NCBI GenBank assembly: GCA_023381645.1 | Contig: JAMCRJ010000055.1 | Coordinates: 1 to 64,000, forward strand | Length of the DNA: 64,000 bases | Direction: 5' to 3' | From: Gammaproteobacteria bacterium | GTDB lineage: Bacteria > Pseudomonadota > Gammaproteobacteria > Acidithiobacillales > Acidithiobacillaceae | Shown here: positions 31,030 through 37,765 of the stretch, piece by piece | Layout of the letters: every line of letters starts with the position of its first letter | How positions within the stretch are numbered: position 1 is the first letter of the stretch | Program-made: the position numbers and the translations under genes | The notes under the pieces: model-generated | What the model was told of the DNA's origin: nothing | Database searches by the model: none | The model's input: the letters and a program-made list of their open reading frames with translations, nothing else

Positions 31030-31374
31030 CTAAAAAATTCCGTTGGCGAACAGTCGCGCTATTCCCTGAAGGAACTTGTCACGCGGCCCGCAAATTTTGG
31101 ATATGGCCTCAGCAAGATGAAACGTGCTGGTTTTCATGCCCATATCCTCAAGGCAAAACCGAAAGAGGAATGTGTCACGCCCACCGCTGGCAAGAAAATC
31201 CCGATATTCGTTTTCCCACTTTTCGGAGAATCCGGATCCGCTATATACAAAGGCAGAGCCACCAGCGCGATAAATAACATAAAATTCTTTCTTTGTGGAT
31301 ACATACACAACAATTGGAATCTGTATCCCTGGTTTTTCCAGCACACGTATCGTGACCTCTTCGTGATCGCTCAT
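31030..31374 (-). CDS. unrecognised module protein, tail ANGIF
   Basis: 114 residues. MSDHEEVTIRVLEKPGIQIPIVVYVSTKKEFYVIYRAGGSAFVYSGSGF is strand-rich; helical C-terminus ending RLFANGIF, which looks like a tail variant that has lost its Trp. The start at 31374 follows AGGAGCGGTGTT. Confidence 0.65.
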   Translation of the reverse strand: MSDHEEVTIRVLEKPGIQIPIVVYVSTKKEFYVIYRAGGSAFVYSGSGFSEKWENEYRDFLASGGRDTFLFRFCLEDMGMKTSTFHLAEAISKICGPRDKFLQGIARLFANGIF

Positions 31375-31448
31375 AACACCGCTCCTATCAAAATGGGCCA
31401 ATCGCCCGTAAATTACCGATGACAGATCGCGGACAGAAATCCGGACAG
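31375..31448 (-). promoter_or_regulatory. module leader
   Basis: The box is at 31426-31446 and the hairpin GGGC/GCCC at 31395-31407. Confidence 0.7.
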
Positions 31449-31452
31449 AGGC

Positions 31453-31489
31453 CAAAGAAAAACCCCAGGTCCGAAGACATGGGGTTGGG
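31453..31489 (-). terminator. module terminator, form A
   Basis: CCCCATGTCTTCGGACCTGGGG plus T-run; ends 32872-31502. Confidence 0.88.
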
Positions 31490-31501
31490 TGGTGGGTCAG
31501 G

Positions 31502-31963
31502 TTAAAAAGCCCAGGGCTGAACGGGATGAATCTCCGGAAGCGCGATGGGCATGGTCTGTTCAGGTAGGGCATCCCCTTTGCGCTGGCTCAATTCTTTAGG
31601 CATGAAATTGCCGTAGATCGGGATTCCACGCTCGGCGAGCTTCTGGCGAACCAGTTGCTCGGCGGTTTCGATGAATAACGGTTGATACATCCGCAATCCA
31701 GACAGGGCATGCAGAACGACAATATTTGGACTTCCTGTATCGTACATGGTGACCACTGGGACGATTTGTCTCCATCCGGCTTGCACCTTGGACACCGCAC
31801 GGTCGGAAACTATTCCACCACACGGACCAAAATAGCACCCCTTGCTTCCCTGCCTTGTGCCTGCCCAAAAGATATAATCGCCACCTGAAGATTCGTAACA
31901 GCCAAAAGCCTTTTTCAGGTCCGGTGACAGCAAAAAATACAAACTGTAAATATCTTCTCTCAT
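31502..31963 (-). CDS. module protein, family B, tail QPWAF
   Basis: 153 residues. YSLYFLLSPDLKKAFGCYESSGGDYIFWAG matches the opening of the other family B members (DILRGSYDSGGEAYRF in 10229), and AGWRQIVPVVTMY matches 28665. The C-terminus is a Pro/Leu-rich linker ending VQPWAF. Third gene of a three-gene unit. Unknown. Confidence 0.7.
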   Translation of the reverse strand: MREDIYSLYFLLSPDLKKAFGCYESSGGDYIFWAGTRQGSKGCYFGPCGGIVSDRAVSKVQAGWRQIVPVVTMYDTGSPNIVVLHALSGLRMYQPLFIETAEQLVRQKLAERGIPIYGNFMPKELSQRKGDALPEQTMPIALPEIHPVQPWAF

Positions 31964-31974
31964 GTGTTCTCCTT

Positions 31975-32415
31975 TTAGAACGCCCAAGACGCCTGCGGTT
32001 GAATATTGGGGATGGTAGTCAGGGTTGGCGTGAAGGGTTCATGATTGATGAACTCTCCATAGACACACGGGCCCTTGGCATATCTTCGCAGCGTATCTTC
32101 TGCCACCTGCTGCCCGGAAAGCCTGGAAAGCGGTTGGGCGTGCAGGAGATCGGTCACAATCCGTTTACAGAGATCTCTCGCGCTAACGCCATCTTTGGTG
32201 CCGAGCACAACTACTGGAATTAGTTGCTCCAGCTCGCCAATCCGCATGCGTCGCAAAACGCGTCGATAAATATTCGTTTTGATTGCTTTCACTTTGAAAG
32301 CAATCTTGCCAGGGTTCAGGTTGGTATAGAATGTATTTTGTTCCGTTTCGGTTTCGTAGGCACCCCAAACCAACCAATTGTGGAGATCAAGAAAAACAAA
32401 GAGTCTCATTTTCAT
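31975..32415 (-). CDS. module protein, family B, tail ASWAF
   Basis: 146 residues, closest to 10229-10705 (RRVLRRMRIGELEQLIPVVV against RRLERMGLDQVIPTV; LSRLSGQQVAEDTLRR against SRLSAQQIVEFSI). The start at 32415 is preceded by GAGGGTTGCGCT. Second gene of a unit whose order (family A, then family B) repeats that of 11167-10229, pointing to a segmental duplication. Confidence 0.72.
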   Translation of the reverse strand: MKMRLFVFLDLHNWLVWGAYETETEQNTFYTNLNPGKIAFKVKAIKTNIYRRVLRRMRIGELEQLIPVVVLGTKDGVSARDLCKRIVTDLLHAQPLSRLSGQQVAEDTLRRYAKGPCVYGEFINHEPFTPTLTTIPNIQPQASWAF

Positions 32416-32425
32416 AGCGCAACCC

Positions 32426-32872
32426 TCAAAAAATCCACGATGGACCTGCGGACCGCAAACCTGAAACGGCTTTATTCAGGTTCTCGGCGGCCAAAAGGCT
32501 GGCCTTGTCGCCAATGTTTTTCAGTAGATCATCGAAAGCGTACGGCTTCAGATCGCCGCCATCGGGGATAGACTCAACCAGCTTTCGCATCTTGGTTTCG
32601 ATTTGCTTCTCCGTGAGGTCCGTGTTGATCGTTCGACTTATGCCACGCAGAATACTGTGGTAATCGGCGTCCAGCTTGTCGTTGTACAAACTGTTCACTA
32701 CGCTCGCTGGCTTGGGGCTGCTGAGTATGAATGTCCTGGTCAATAAGCAACCGAACATTGCCCTCATCTTGGTTTCCACCGGAACTTCCTGCTTCTCATG
32801 CCGCCGGATATAACCAAAAAGGTTTGTTCCAGCGCCGTCCCCATCACGCAACATCACAATTTCGTAAAACAT
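32426..32872 (-). CDS. module protein, family A, tail PSWIF
   Basis: 148 residues, full-length homologue of 10721-11167; LTEKQIETKMRKLVESIPDGGDLKPYAF and the ENLNKAVSGLR helix are conserved between the two. First gene of a three-gene unit, start behind AGGAGAAATGGC. Unknown. Confidence 0.75.
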   Translation of the reverse strand: MFYEIVMLRDGDGAGTNLFGYIRRHEKQEVPVETKMRAMFGCLLTRTFILSSPKPASVVNSLYNDKLDADYHSILRGISRTINTDLTEKQIETKMRKLVESIPDGGDLKPYAFDDLLKNIGDKASLLAAENLNKAVSGLRSAGPSWIF

Positions 32873-32945
32873 GCCATTTCTCCTGTCGAATGCGGCGGTA
32901 CCGCGATCATTTCCGAAAGGGAGTACCAGACAGGAATCCGGACGC
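32873..32945 (-). promoter_or_regulatory. module leader
   Basis: The box is at 32922-32942 and the hairpin GCGG/CCGC at 32892-32904. Confidence 0.73.
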
Positions 32946-32965
32946 TGGGCGGCGCGGCCGGCGGA

Positions 32966-33000
32966 TGCCAAATGCCAACGGCAAATGCCAAAGTCCATGC
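32966..33000. repeat. dispersed repeat, fourth copy
   Basis: AAATGCCAACGGCAAATGCC upstream of the module box. Confidence 0.6.
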
Positions 33001-33013
33001 CTAGCTCCAGACG

Positions 33014-33047
33014 AAGAAAAACCCCAGAGCCGAAGCCATGGGGTTGG
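33014..33047 (-). terminator. module terminator, form C
   Basis: CCCCATGGCTTCGGCTCTGGGG plus T-run; ends the DUF3150-like unit. Confidence 0.88.
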
Positions 33048-33052
33048 TGAGA

Positions 33053-33964
33053 TCAGAAGGCCCAGGCCGAAACCGGAACCGGATCAGGGGAGACAACAGG
33101 CGACTCATCATCAACCGGCGATTCGTCTTCCATCATATCCAGCAAGGGTGCTGGCACGGATACCCGGCATTCGCCACGATCACCGATTGCCAAGATCTCA
33201 GCCGGATCAGCCGCTGAGCGGATAACGCCGCTGACCACCATGGACGCGGCACCTTGTCCGTCCGTGCCAATAGAAGACTCCGCCTGGCTAATCACCTGGT
33301 CCAGTGCAGTGACCAATCCACGGAAACGTCCGTCCACGAAGGACAGGGCTTCCGCTTTTACCCGGATGCCTTTAAGAACGAATATCCCAGGCACCCCCTT
33401 AACCTTCCCGACACGCTTTTCGGCAAGCCAGGCACGGCAGGACTGAGACATCTCCTTGGCGATACGGATGGCCAGGGGAGACCCCTTTAAGGCCTCCTCC
33501 ACCTGGGGATCGGTGAGATCCACGGGCGGACAGATCCAGGAAAAGCTGATGTCTTCCATCAAATTTTCCTTAGTCGGAGCGGAGGCGCGAATGACATCCT
33601 CCCACTCCGGCGCATCTTTGATCTGAGCCTTGATATATCCATCCAGGCCATTGATCAATTCGACCTTGGCCTTCTCGAAGCCATCCTTGAGCTCATCCAG
33701 GCGGGTGTTCATGGCGTCGGCCAGCGCCTCATCCACAAAGAACCCGCCGAAAAAACGGGTCCCTTTGGCGAGGAGCACAGATTCCACCGCCTTTCGTGCC
33801 GCATGAAACGGCCGCAAGGGCTCCCGTGGAATGACCTGGATAGTTCCGGCAGACGCCAGAACCTTTTCCAGATCACGACCATCATTGGCGGCCAGAATTT
33901 TCCGGGGGAGGCTACGCGTTCCCGAGATACAATGAATCTCGGGGAGAAAGACGATTCCTTTCAT
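33053..33964 (-). CDS. DUF3150-like protein, tail SAWAF
   Basis: 303 residues. RFFGGFFVDEALADAMNTRLDELKDGFEKAKVELINGLDGYI (about 69-110) and EDISFSWICPPVDL (about 136-149) match the DUF3150 family, which on ICEs and plasmids is encoded beside CobS- and CobT-like genes. Both are present in this array, though each in its own module. Long helices in the middle; an acidic linker (EDESPVDDESPVVSPDPVP) precedes W-A-F. The ATG overlaps the upstream stop. Confidence 0.7.
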   Translation of the reverse strand: MKGIVFLPEIHCISGTRSLPRKILAANDGRDLEKVLASAGTIQVIPREPLRPFHAARKAVESVLLAKGTRFFGGFFVDEALADAMNTRLDELKDGFEKAKVELINGLDGYIKAQIKDAPEWEDVIRASAPTKENLMEDISFSWICPPVDLTDPQVEEALKGSPLAIRIAKEMSQSCRAWLAEKRVGKVKGVPGIFVLKGIRVKAEALSFVDGRFRGLVTALDQVISQAESSIGTDGQGAASMVVSGVIRSAADPAEILAIGDRGECRVSVPAPLLDMMEDESPVDDESPVVSPDPVPVSAWAF

Positions 33965-34173
33965 AGCACACCTCCAACAGTTTCTGGGGTCATGATGGAA
34001 CGGGCGAACTCAATGGCCGCTCCCCACGCTTTGGGCAGATCTCCTTCCTTGCCCGGGGTGAACATGGCGGCGTTCCAGATCTGCCCATTGTTGAGGGCGA
34101 CGCGCACATGCACGCCGGCCTCGTCCTCAAAAATCGTTGTGCGGCCAGAGGCCGTGTTGATTACGGATTTCAT
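33961..34173 (-). CDS. small protein upstream of the DUF3150-like gene
   Basis: 70 residues: MKSVINTASGRTTIFEDEAGVHVRVALNNGQIWNAAMFTPGKEGDLPKAWGAAIEFARSIM. Strands then a helix. The stop overlaps the next start (ATGA), so the two are translationally coupled. Start behind AGGAGAAGCATC. Unknown. Confidence 0.65.
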   Translation of the reverse strand: MKSVINTASGRTTIFEDEAGVHVRVALNNGQIWNAAMFTPGKEGDLPKAWGAAIEFARSIMTPETVGGVL

Positions 34174-34248
34174 GATGCTTCTCCTTAAAAGGCGGCGGAT
34201 GCCGCGATAAATGCCGGAGAGAAGTACCAGACAGGTTTCCGCACACGT
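34174..34248 (-). promoter_or_regulatory. module leader
   Basis: The box is at 34223-34243 and the hairpin GCGGC/GCCGC at 34192-34205. Confidence 0.72.
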
Positions 34249-34267
34249 TGGTGGCGGACCTGGGACA

Positions 34268-34301
34268 AGGAAAAGCCCCAGGTCCGAAGACTTGGGGCTG
34301 G
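34268..34301 (-). terminator. module terminator, form A
   Basis: AGCCCCAAGTCTTCGGACCTGGGGCTTTTCC, outer pair changed together; ends 34368-34850. Confidence 0.88.
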
Positions 34302-34367
34302 ATAGATCAATTCTTGCGGCTCCCCTGGATAGGAAGATCTTAAGGAAATTACACGGATTGCCGTTTT

Positions 34368-34850
34368 TTACCCCGTCACCCATCGCTCATGCCGCACTTC
34401 CTCTACCCATGTCTCCAGCCGCTGGCGCGCGTTCCCACACCAGAGGCAGGACCGCTCGTTGCCATGCACCGACCAGCGCGTCTCATCCCCAATGAAAGAC
34501 ATCCTATGCTCCGGGTCGATGGCGCAACGCCCGATGCGCATGTAGTCCGTCCAGAACTGCGGGACTTCATGCAGGTCGCAGATGCTTCCTGGTACATGCG
34601 CCCACGCTTGCTCCCGTGCGCCATAACAGAGTATCCCCATAAGCCTGGCGCCGTGCAGCCAGCCATCATCCAGCAATCCAACCCACAGAGTATTGTCCCC
34701 GTCGCGAAAAACTCGCCAGGTTTTCGCCCGGGTGGATCCATGTTTTCTCAGAAAACGGTACAGATTCGGGCTAAACTGCAGCCCGTTGCTGGGGTTGATG
34801 GCAGCCAGGTCGAGGCCGTTTTCGGTTACACACATCTCTCTTGTGTTCAT
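34368..34850 (-). CDS. unrecognised protein with CxxC, 160 aa
   Basis: MNTREMCVTENGLDLAAINPSNGLQFSPNLYRFLRKHGSTRAKTWRVFRDGDNTLWVGLLDDG, then WAHVPGSICDLHEVPQFW and a C-terminal SVHGNERSCLWCGNARQRLETWVEEVRHERW with one CLWC pair. The start at 34850 has AGGAGATTATT upstream. Alone in its module; 65 bases of non-coding DNA separate it from its terminator. Confidence 0.65.
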   Translation of the reverse strand: MNTREMCVTENGLDLAAINPSNGLQFSPNLYRFLRKHGSTRAKTWRVFRDGDNTLWVGLLDDGWLHGARLMGILCYGAREQAWAHVPGSICDLHEVPQFWTDYMRIGRCAIDPEHRMSFIGDETRWSVHGNERSCLWCGNARQRLETWVEEVRHERWVTG

Positions 34851-34925
34851 AATAATCTCCTTGTCGATTGGGTTGATTGCTCGGGAATTACCGTGGGGAA
34901 GTAATGGACAGGATTCCGCACACGT
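34851..34925 (-). promoter_or_regulatory. module leader, degraded hairpin
   Basis: The box is at 34901-34920; only a weak stem remains. Confidence 0.55.
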
Positions 34926-34940
34926 TGGCGGGGCTCCGGC

Positions 34941-34978
34941 CAAAGAAAAACCCCAGGTCCGGAGACTTGGGGTTGGGG
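34941..34978 (-). terminator. module terminator, form A
   Basis: CCCCAAGTCTCCGGACCTGGGG plus T-run; ends 35723-34996. Confidence 0.88.
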
Positions 34979-34995
34979 AGGGTCTGCAGTAGAGG

Positions 34996-35103
34996 CTAGT
35001 GTTTCTTGCCGTGGCGGTCAAAACAAACGATTGCTGCACCGATGGCAATAAATATCAGCCCATCAAAAAGCCCAGCTACCTGTAATCCCCTTGGCCACCT
35101 CAC
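34996..35103 (-). CDS. possible 35-residue membrane peptide
   Basis: In the frame closed at 34996 the segment GLFDGLIFIAIGAAIVCFDRHGKKH is one hydrophobic span with a basic tail, like other tiny peptides here. The GTG at 35103 is the nearest plausible start and overlaps the end of the 35063 gene; it has no strong ribosome site. Confidence 0.4.
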   Translation of the reverse strand: MRWPRGLQVAGLFDGLIFIAIGAAIVCFDRHGKKH

Positions 35104-35458
35104 AGGCTGACCGAAAAGCGGCTTGATGTGGCGCACACTCCTTGTGCCGCATCTCTGCCCACGCGATGGTCGATGAGAGTTCATCCTGCATCTTTATTCG
35201 ACCACGTTTGCCGTCCACTGCGACGAAAATGGCCGAAGCCAGATCCCGCTCCTCTCTGGAACCAGGGGTAACCCACATGGTTCGCATGCTGCTTTGCAGG
35301 ATTTGGATGTAATCCGGTATGGACAAATCCGCGATGCCGGTTTGCCTGGACCAGGTGTACACGCTGAGATCCTTTTGGTGGTCGTACTCGAAAACTACCT
35401 TGAGCACCCGCTTTTTGGAAGGGTATAGACCCCCCGCGAACAGCTCGATGTAAGACAT
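35063..35458 (-). CDS. unrecognised module protein, tail GSWAF
   Basis: 131 residues. MSYIELFAGGLYPSKKRVLKVVFEYDHQKDLSVYTWSRQTG opens with strands, then helices (ADLSIPDYIQILQSSM; SREERDLASAIFVAVDGKRGRIKM). It ends ITGSWAF. The start at 35458 follows AGGAGGTGCCGC. Second gene of its unit. Confidence 0.68.
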   Translation of the reverse strand: MSYIELFAGGLYPSKKRVLKVVFEYDHQKDLSVYTWSRQTGIADLSIPDYIQILQSSMRTMWVTPGSREERDLASAIFVAVDGKRGRIKMQDELSSTIAWAEMRHKECAPHQAAFRSACEVAKGITGSWAF

Positions 35459-35468
35459 GCGGCACCTC

Positions 35469-35723
35469 CTACGCTGCCAGGTCCGGGGTTTCCAGCCATT
35501 CGGCGAGACGCTTCACGGCGGGCGGAATGTCGGCGTCCTTCACCTTGAGATGCCGCAAGCCGGCGTACTCCCAGGGTGTTACATCGCCGCTCCCAGTCCA
35601 AGTACCGTCGGCGGTACAGGTCACGCAGTTATAATATTTACCATGCTGCGCACTGAAGTCTGGCGTGCAAATCAGGTAAGCGAACCGGCCCCAGGACTTC
35701 TTCATCAACACTTTGCTTTTCAT
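35469..35723 (-). CDS. unrecognised small protein, 84 aa
   Basis: MKSKVLMKKSWGRFAYLICTPDFSAQHGKYYNCVTCTADGTWTGSGDVTPWEYAGLRHLKVKDADIPPAVKRLAEWLETP. CVTC could be half of a zinc site. Basic start, Trp-rich. First gene of the unit, start behind AGGAGAAGTGCC. Confidence 0.63.
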   Translation of the reverse strand: MKSKVLMKKSWGRFAYLICTPDFSAQHGKYYNCVTCTADGTWTGSGDVTPWEYAGLRHLKVKDADIPPAVKRLAEWLETPDLAA

Positions 35724-35800
35724 GGCACTTCTCCTGTCGAATGCGGCGAATGCCGCGATCATTTCCGAAGGGGAGTACCGGACAGGTTTCCGCCCACGTT
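35724..35800 (-). promoter_or_regulatory. module leader
   Basis: The box is at 35774-35794 and the hairpin GCGGC/GCCGC at 35743-35756. Confidence 0.73.
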
Positions 35801-35814
35801 GGCGGGCGCAGGAC

Positions 35815-35850
35815 AAAGAAAAACCCCAGGTCCGAAGACATGGGGTTGGG
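35815..35850 (-). terminator. module terminator, form A
   Basis: CCCCATGTCTTCGGACCTGGGG plus T-run; ends the erf gene. Confidence 0.88.
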
Positions 35851-35862
35851 TGGGTCGGTTAG

Positions 35863-36495
35863 TTACGCTGCGGCAGCAGTGCTCTTGGCGGCAGATTCCT
35901 TGGCGGTAGCCGCCTTACGCGCTTCGATCACTTCCAGAACCTGCTTCAGCTCTTCGGGGCGATCCTTGAAGGCCTCGCGCATTGCGGTTTCAGCGACCGT
36001 GAGCCGGTCTGGCGCTGTCATGGAGATGCGCTTTTTGGCGCTCTCAATGGTCATCGGTGGGCGCGCCTGAGATACATTGGCGGGCGTCCCACGCGAAGCG
36101 GCCTGGCCGTCATCATCTTCCGGGGCGAGGCCCAGGAGGCCCATAATCGCATACCGGCGGGCGTAGGTGAGCGCCGAGCCGTACCCCTGGGGATCCGCCT
36201 TGACCAACGGAATGCTGGTTGTGGTTTCAAAGGATTCCCCACTTTCGGCATGGATCAGGACGGTCCGGACGGAGGCGATGTGTACCTTTCCGTTTTCGTC
36301 CCGCTCTCCCGTGTCCACGGCGGGCTGAAGCAGGACGACGCCAGCGTCCAGCAAGGGCTGGCTGATGGCATCCAGTACGCTCCCAAGGGACGCGTACTTG
36401 ACCTTCAGGTGTGGATTATTAGCGTCTTTGAGCACGGCGCCAAATGCCTTCTGGGCAGACAGAACTGCGGTCATCAGCTTCGATACGTTTTCCAT
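35863..36495 (-). CDS. erf: Erf-type single-strand annealing protein
   Basis: 210 residues. NPHLKVKYASLGSVLDAISQPLLDAGVVLLQP (about 27-58) and GYGSALTYARRYAIMGLLGLAPEDDDGQ (about 107-134) are the two conserved blocks of the ERF family. These proteins anneal complementary single strands in phage-type recombination and work with an exonuclease, here most likely the YqaJ protein at 27262, and SSB. The tail after residue 140 is Ala/Lys-rich with no W-x-F. The start at 36495 follows AAGGAGAAGCATC. The upstream DNA also holds a TATAGTATATCAAA box at 36591-36604, the backbone-type promoter element. Confidence 0.85.
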   Translation of the reverse strand: MENVSKLMTAVLSAQKAFGAVLKDANNPHLKVKYASLGSVLDAISQPLLDAGVVLLQPAVDTGERDENGKVHIASVRTVLIHAESGESFETTTSIPLVKADPQGYGSALTYARRYAIMGLLGLAPEDDDGQAASRGTPANVSQARPPMTIESAKKRISMTAPDRLTVAETAMREAFKDRPEELKQVLEVIEARKAATAKESAAKSTAAAA

Positions 36496-36570
36496 GATGC
36501 TTCTCCTTGCAAAGAACGGCGGTATGCCGTGGATTCGTTCCGGAGAGAGATAGCAGACAGAATTCCGGAC
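36496..36570 (-). promoter_or_regulatory. module leader of erf
   Basis: The box is at 36549-36570 and the hairpin ACGGC/GCCGT at 36516-36530. Confidence 0.72.
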
Positions 36571-36590
36571 ACTTCTGGCTGAATAGACGA

Positions 36591-36604
36591 TTTGATATAC
36601 TATA
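36591..36604 (-). promoter_or_regulatory. TATAGTATATCAAA box before the erf leader
   Basis: It matches the TAGTATATTAA element of the backbone promoters, and lies between the previous terminator and the erf module box, so erf may have two promoters. Confidence 0.5.
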
Positions 36605-36660
36605 TAAATATACAGTATGCAGAGATGTTGGTCAACTTGGTGAACGGCGGGCGTCTGACA

Positions 36661-36698
36661 AAAGAAAAACCCTCGATGCAGAATGCATGAGGGTTGGG
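36661..36698 (-). terminator. module terminator, form D
   Basis: CCCTCATGCATTCTGCATCGAGGG plus T-run; ends 36708-37145. Confidence 0.88.
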
Positions 36699-36707
36699 AT
36701 GGTCTGG

Positions 36708-37145
36708 CTAGAAAGCCCAGGGCGCGGTTGGTGCCGGAAGCCGGATATCTTCCCAGCGCCAAGGCCGGATGAAAAGCTGGTGATCCAGTATCCTTCTCTT
36801 TTCCTTGCACTGCCGGAGATACGCTATGGGGTCTTGCCCGCAACGCGCAATGATTTGGGCCCCGTTCAGCAATTCTTCGACTACATCGTGGGCAAATTGG
36901 TGAGTGGAGCGTAAGGGAAAAGGGGCGAAGTCCAGTGTGGCATAGCCCCCTGAGACGACTTTGTCATCGACTTTTTTGGTAGCCTCTTGAGCGGAGCTTT
37001 TCTCGCTGATATTTAGGGGCCCGTCGTACAAGCCACACCAGAAGGTAACCGCGTTTCCATTGTGGCCAGGTGTCGCGGATCCATAAAGACTACCGGCCTT
37101 GTCCTCCTTACGGACAAGCCGGATGACATATAACGTATCTGACAC
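36708..37145 (-). CDS. unrecognised module protein, tail APWAF
   Basis: 145 residues with a GTG start at 37145 behind AGGAGGAATACC. SDTLYVIRLVRKEDKAGSLYGSATPGHNGNAVTFWCGLYDGPL resembles family B openings (structure L-V-KE-K-..-G..-G.....FW.G) but below the level I would call homologous. Ends LPAPTAPWAF. Unknown. Confidence 0.66.
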   Translation of the reverse strand: MSDTLYVIRLVRKEDKAGSLYGSATPGHNGNAVTFWCGLYDGPLNISEKSSAQEATKKVDDKVVSGGYATLDFAPFPLRSTHQFAHDVVEELLNGAQIIARCGQDPIAYLRQCKEKRRILDHQLFIRPWRWEDIRLPAPTAPWAF

Positions 37146-37222
37146 GGTATTCCTCCTGTCGAAATGCAGTAGGCGCTGCGATGAATTCCGAACAGGAGTT
37201 GCGGACAGGATTCCGGACGCGG
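37146..37222 (-). promoter_or_regulatory. module leader with seven-base Shine-Dalgarno pairing
   Basis: CTCCTGT (37153-37159) and ACAGGAG (37192-37198) are exact complements; the inner stem GCAG/CTGC is at 37166-37179. The box is at 37199-37218. Confidence 0.75.
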
Positions 37223-37223
37223 G

Positions 37224-37260
37224 CAAAGAAAAACCCCAAAGCCGAAGCGATGGGGTTGGG
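37224..37260 (-). terminator. module terminator, form C
   Basis: CCCCATCGCTTCGGCTTTGGGG plus T-run; ends ssb. Confidence 0.88.
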
Positions 37261-37270
37261 TGGAATCGGA

Positions 37271-37765
37271 TTAGAACTTGACGCGACGGGTCAGATGAGG
37301 AACGTCATAAGTCGTTAACCCGTTGAAACTAAACGGGATATCATCGTCCGGAAAATCTTCCGCCGGAGGGGGAGTATTCCCTCCACGCGAAGAAGCGTGA
37401 GCCGGTTCATTGGCAGGAGCACTTTCACCCTCTTTCTTCGGACCGATGAGCTGAAGACGATCACCGATGATCTCGGTGGTGTAGCGCTCCTGCCCTTCCT
37501 TGTCGGTCCACTTGCGCGTCTGCAGGCGGCCTTCCACGTAAGCCATGCTGCCCTTGCGCAGATACTCGCCGGCGATTTCTGCGATACGGCCAAACATCGA
37601 AATACGATGCCATTCGGTGCGTTCCTGCTTATTGCCGTCCTTGTCCTTGAAAGACTCGGAGGTGGCAAGGCTGAAATTCGCAATAGCTTTGCCGTCCTGC
37701 GTGTAGCGCATTTCCGGATCGCGACCGAGGTGACCAAGAACAATTACCTTGTTGACAGATGCCAT
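37271..37765 (-). CDS. ssb: single-stranded DNA-binding protein, extended C-terminus
   Basis: 164 residues. The OB-fold spans about 4-108 ([64 protein letters not shown]). The partner-binding tip DDDIPF is at 140-145, but instead of a stop there follow 19 more residues ([19 protein letters not shown]). The bases CCGTTTAGT would read CCG TTT TAG if one T were added, so a one-base deletion has probably removed the normal stop. It is closest to the divergent backbone promoter region and has a double-box leader. Confidence 0.9.
   Translation of the reverse strand: MASVNKVIVLGHLGRDPEMRYTQDGKAIANFSLATSESFKDKDGNKQERTEWHRISMFGRIAEIAGEYLRKGSMAYVEGRLQTRKWTDKEGQERYTTEIIGDRLQLIGPKKEGESAPANEPAHASSRGGNTPPPAEDFPDDDIPFSFNGLTTYDVPHLTRRVKF

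Noticed and set aside
307..37260. Repeated AACCCC..GGGGTT units as a CRISPR array or integron attC sites
   Set aside because: Copies are 200-2400 bases apart, always follow a stop codon, end in a T-run on the minus strand and vary in the loop; there is no cas or integrase gene nearby. They are terminators.
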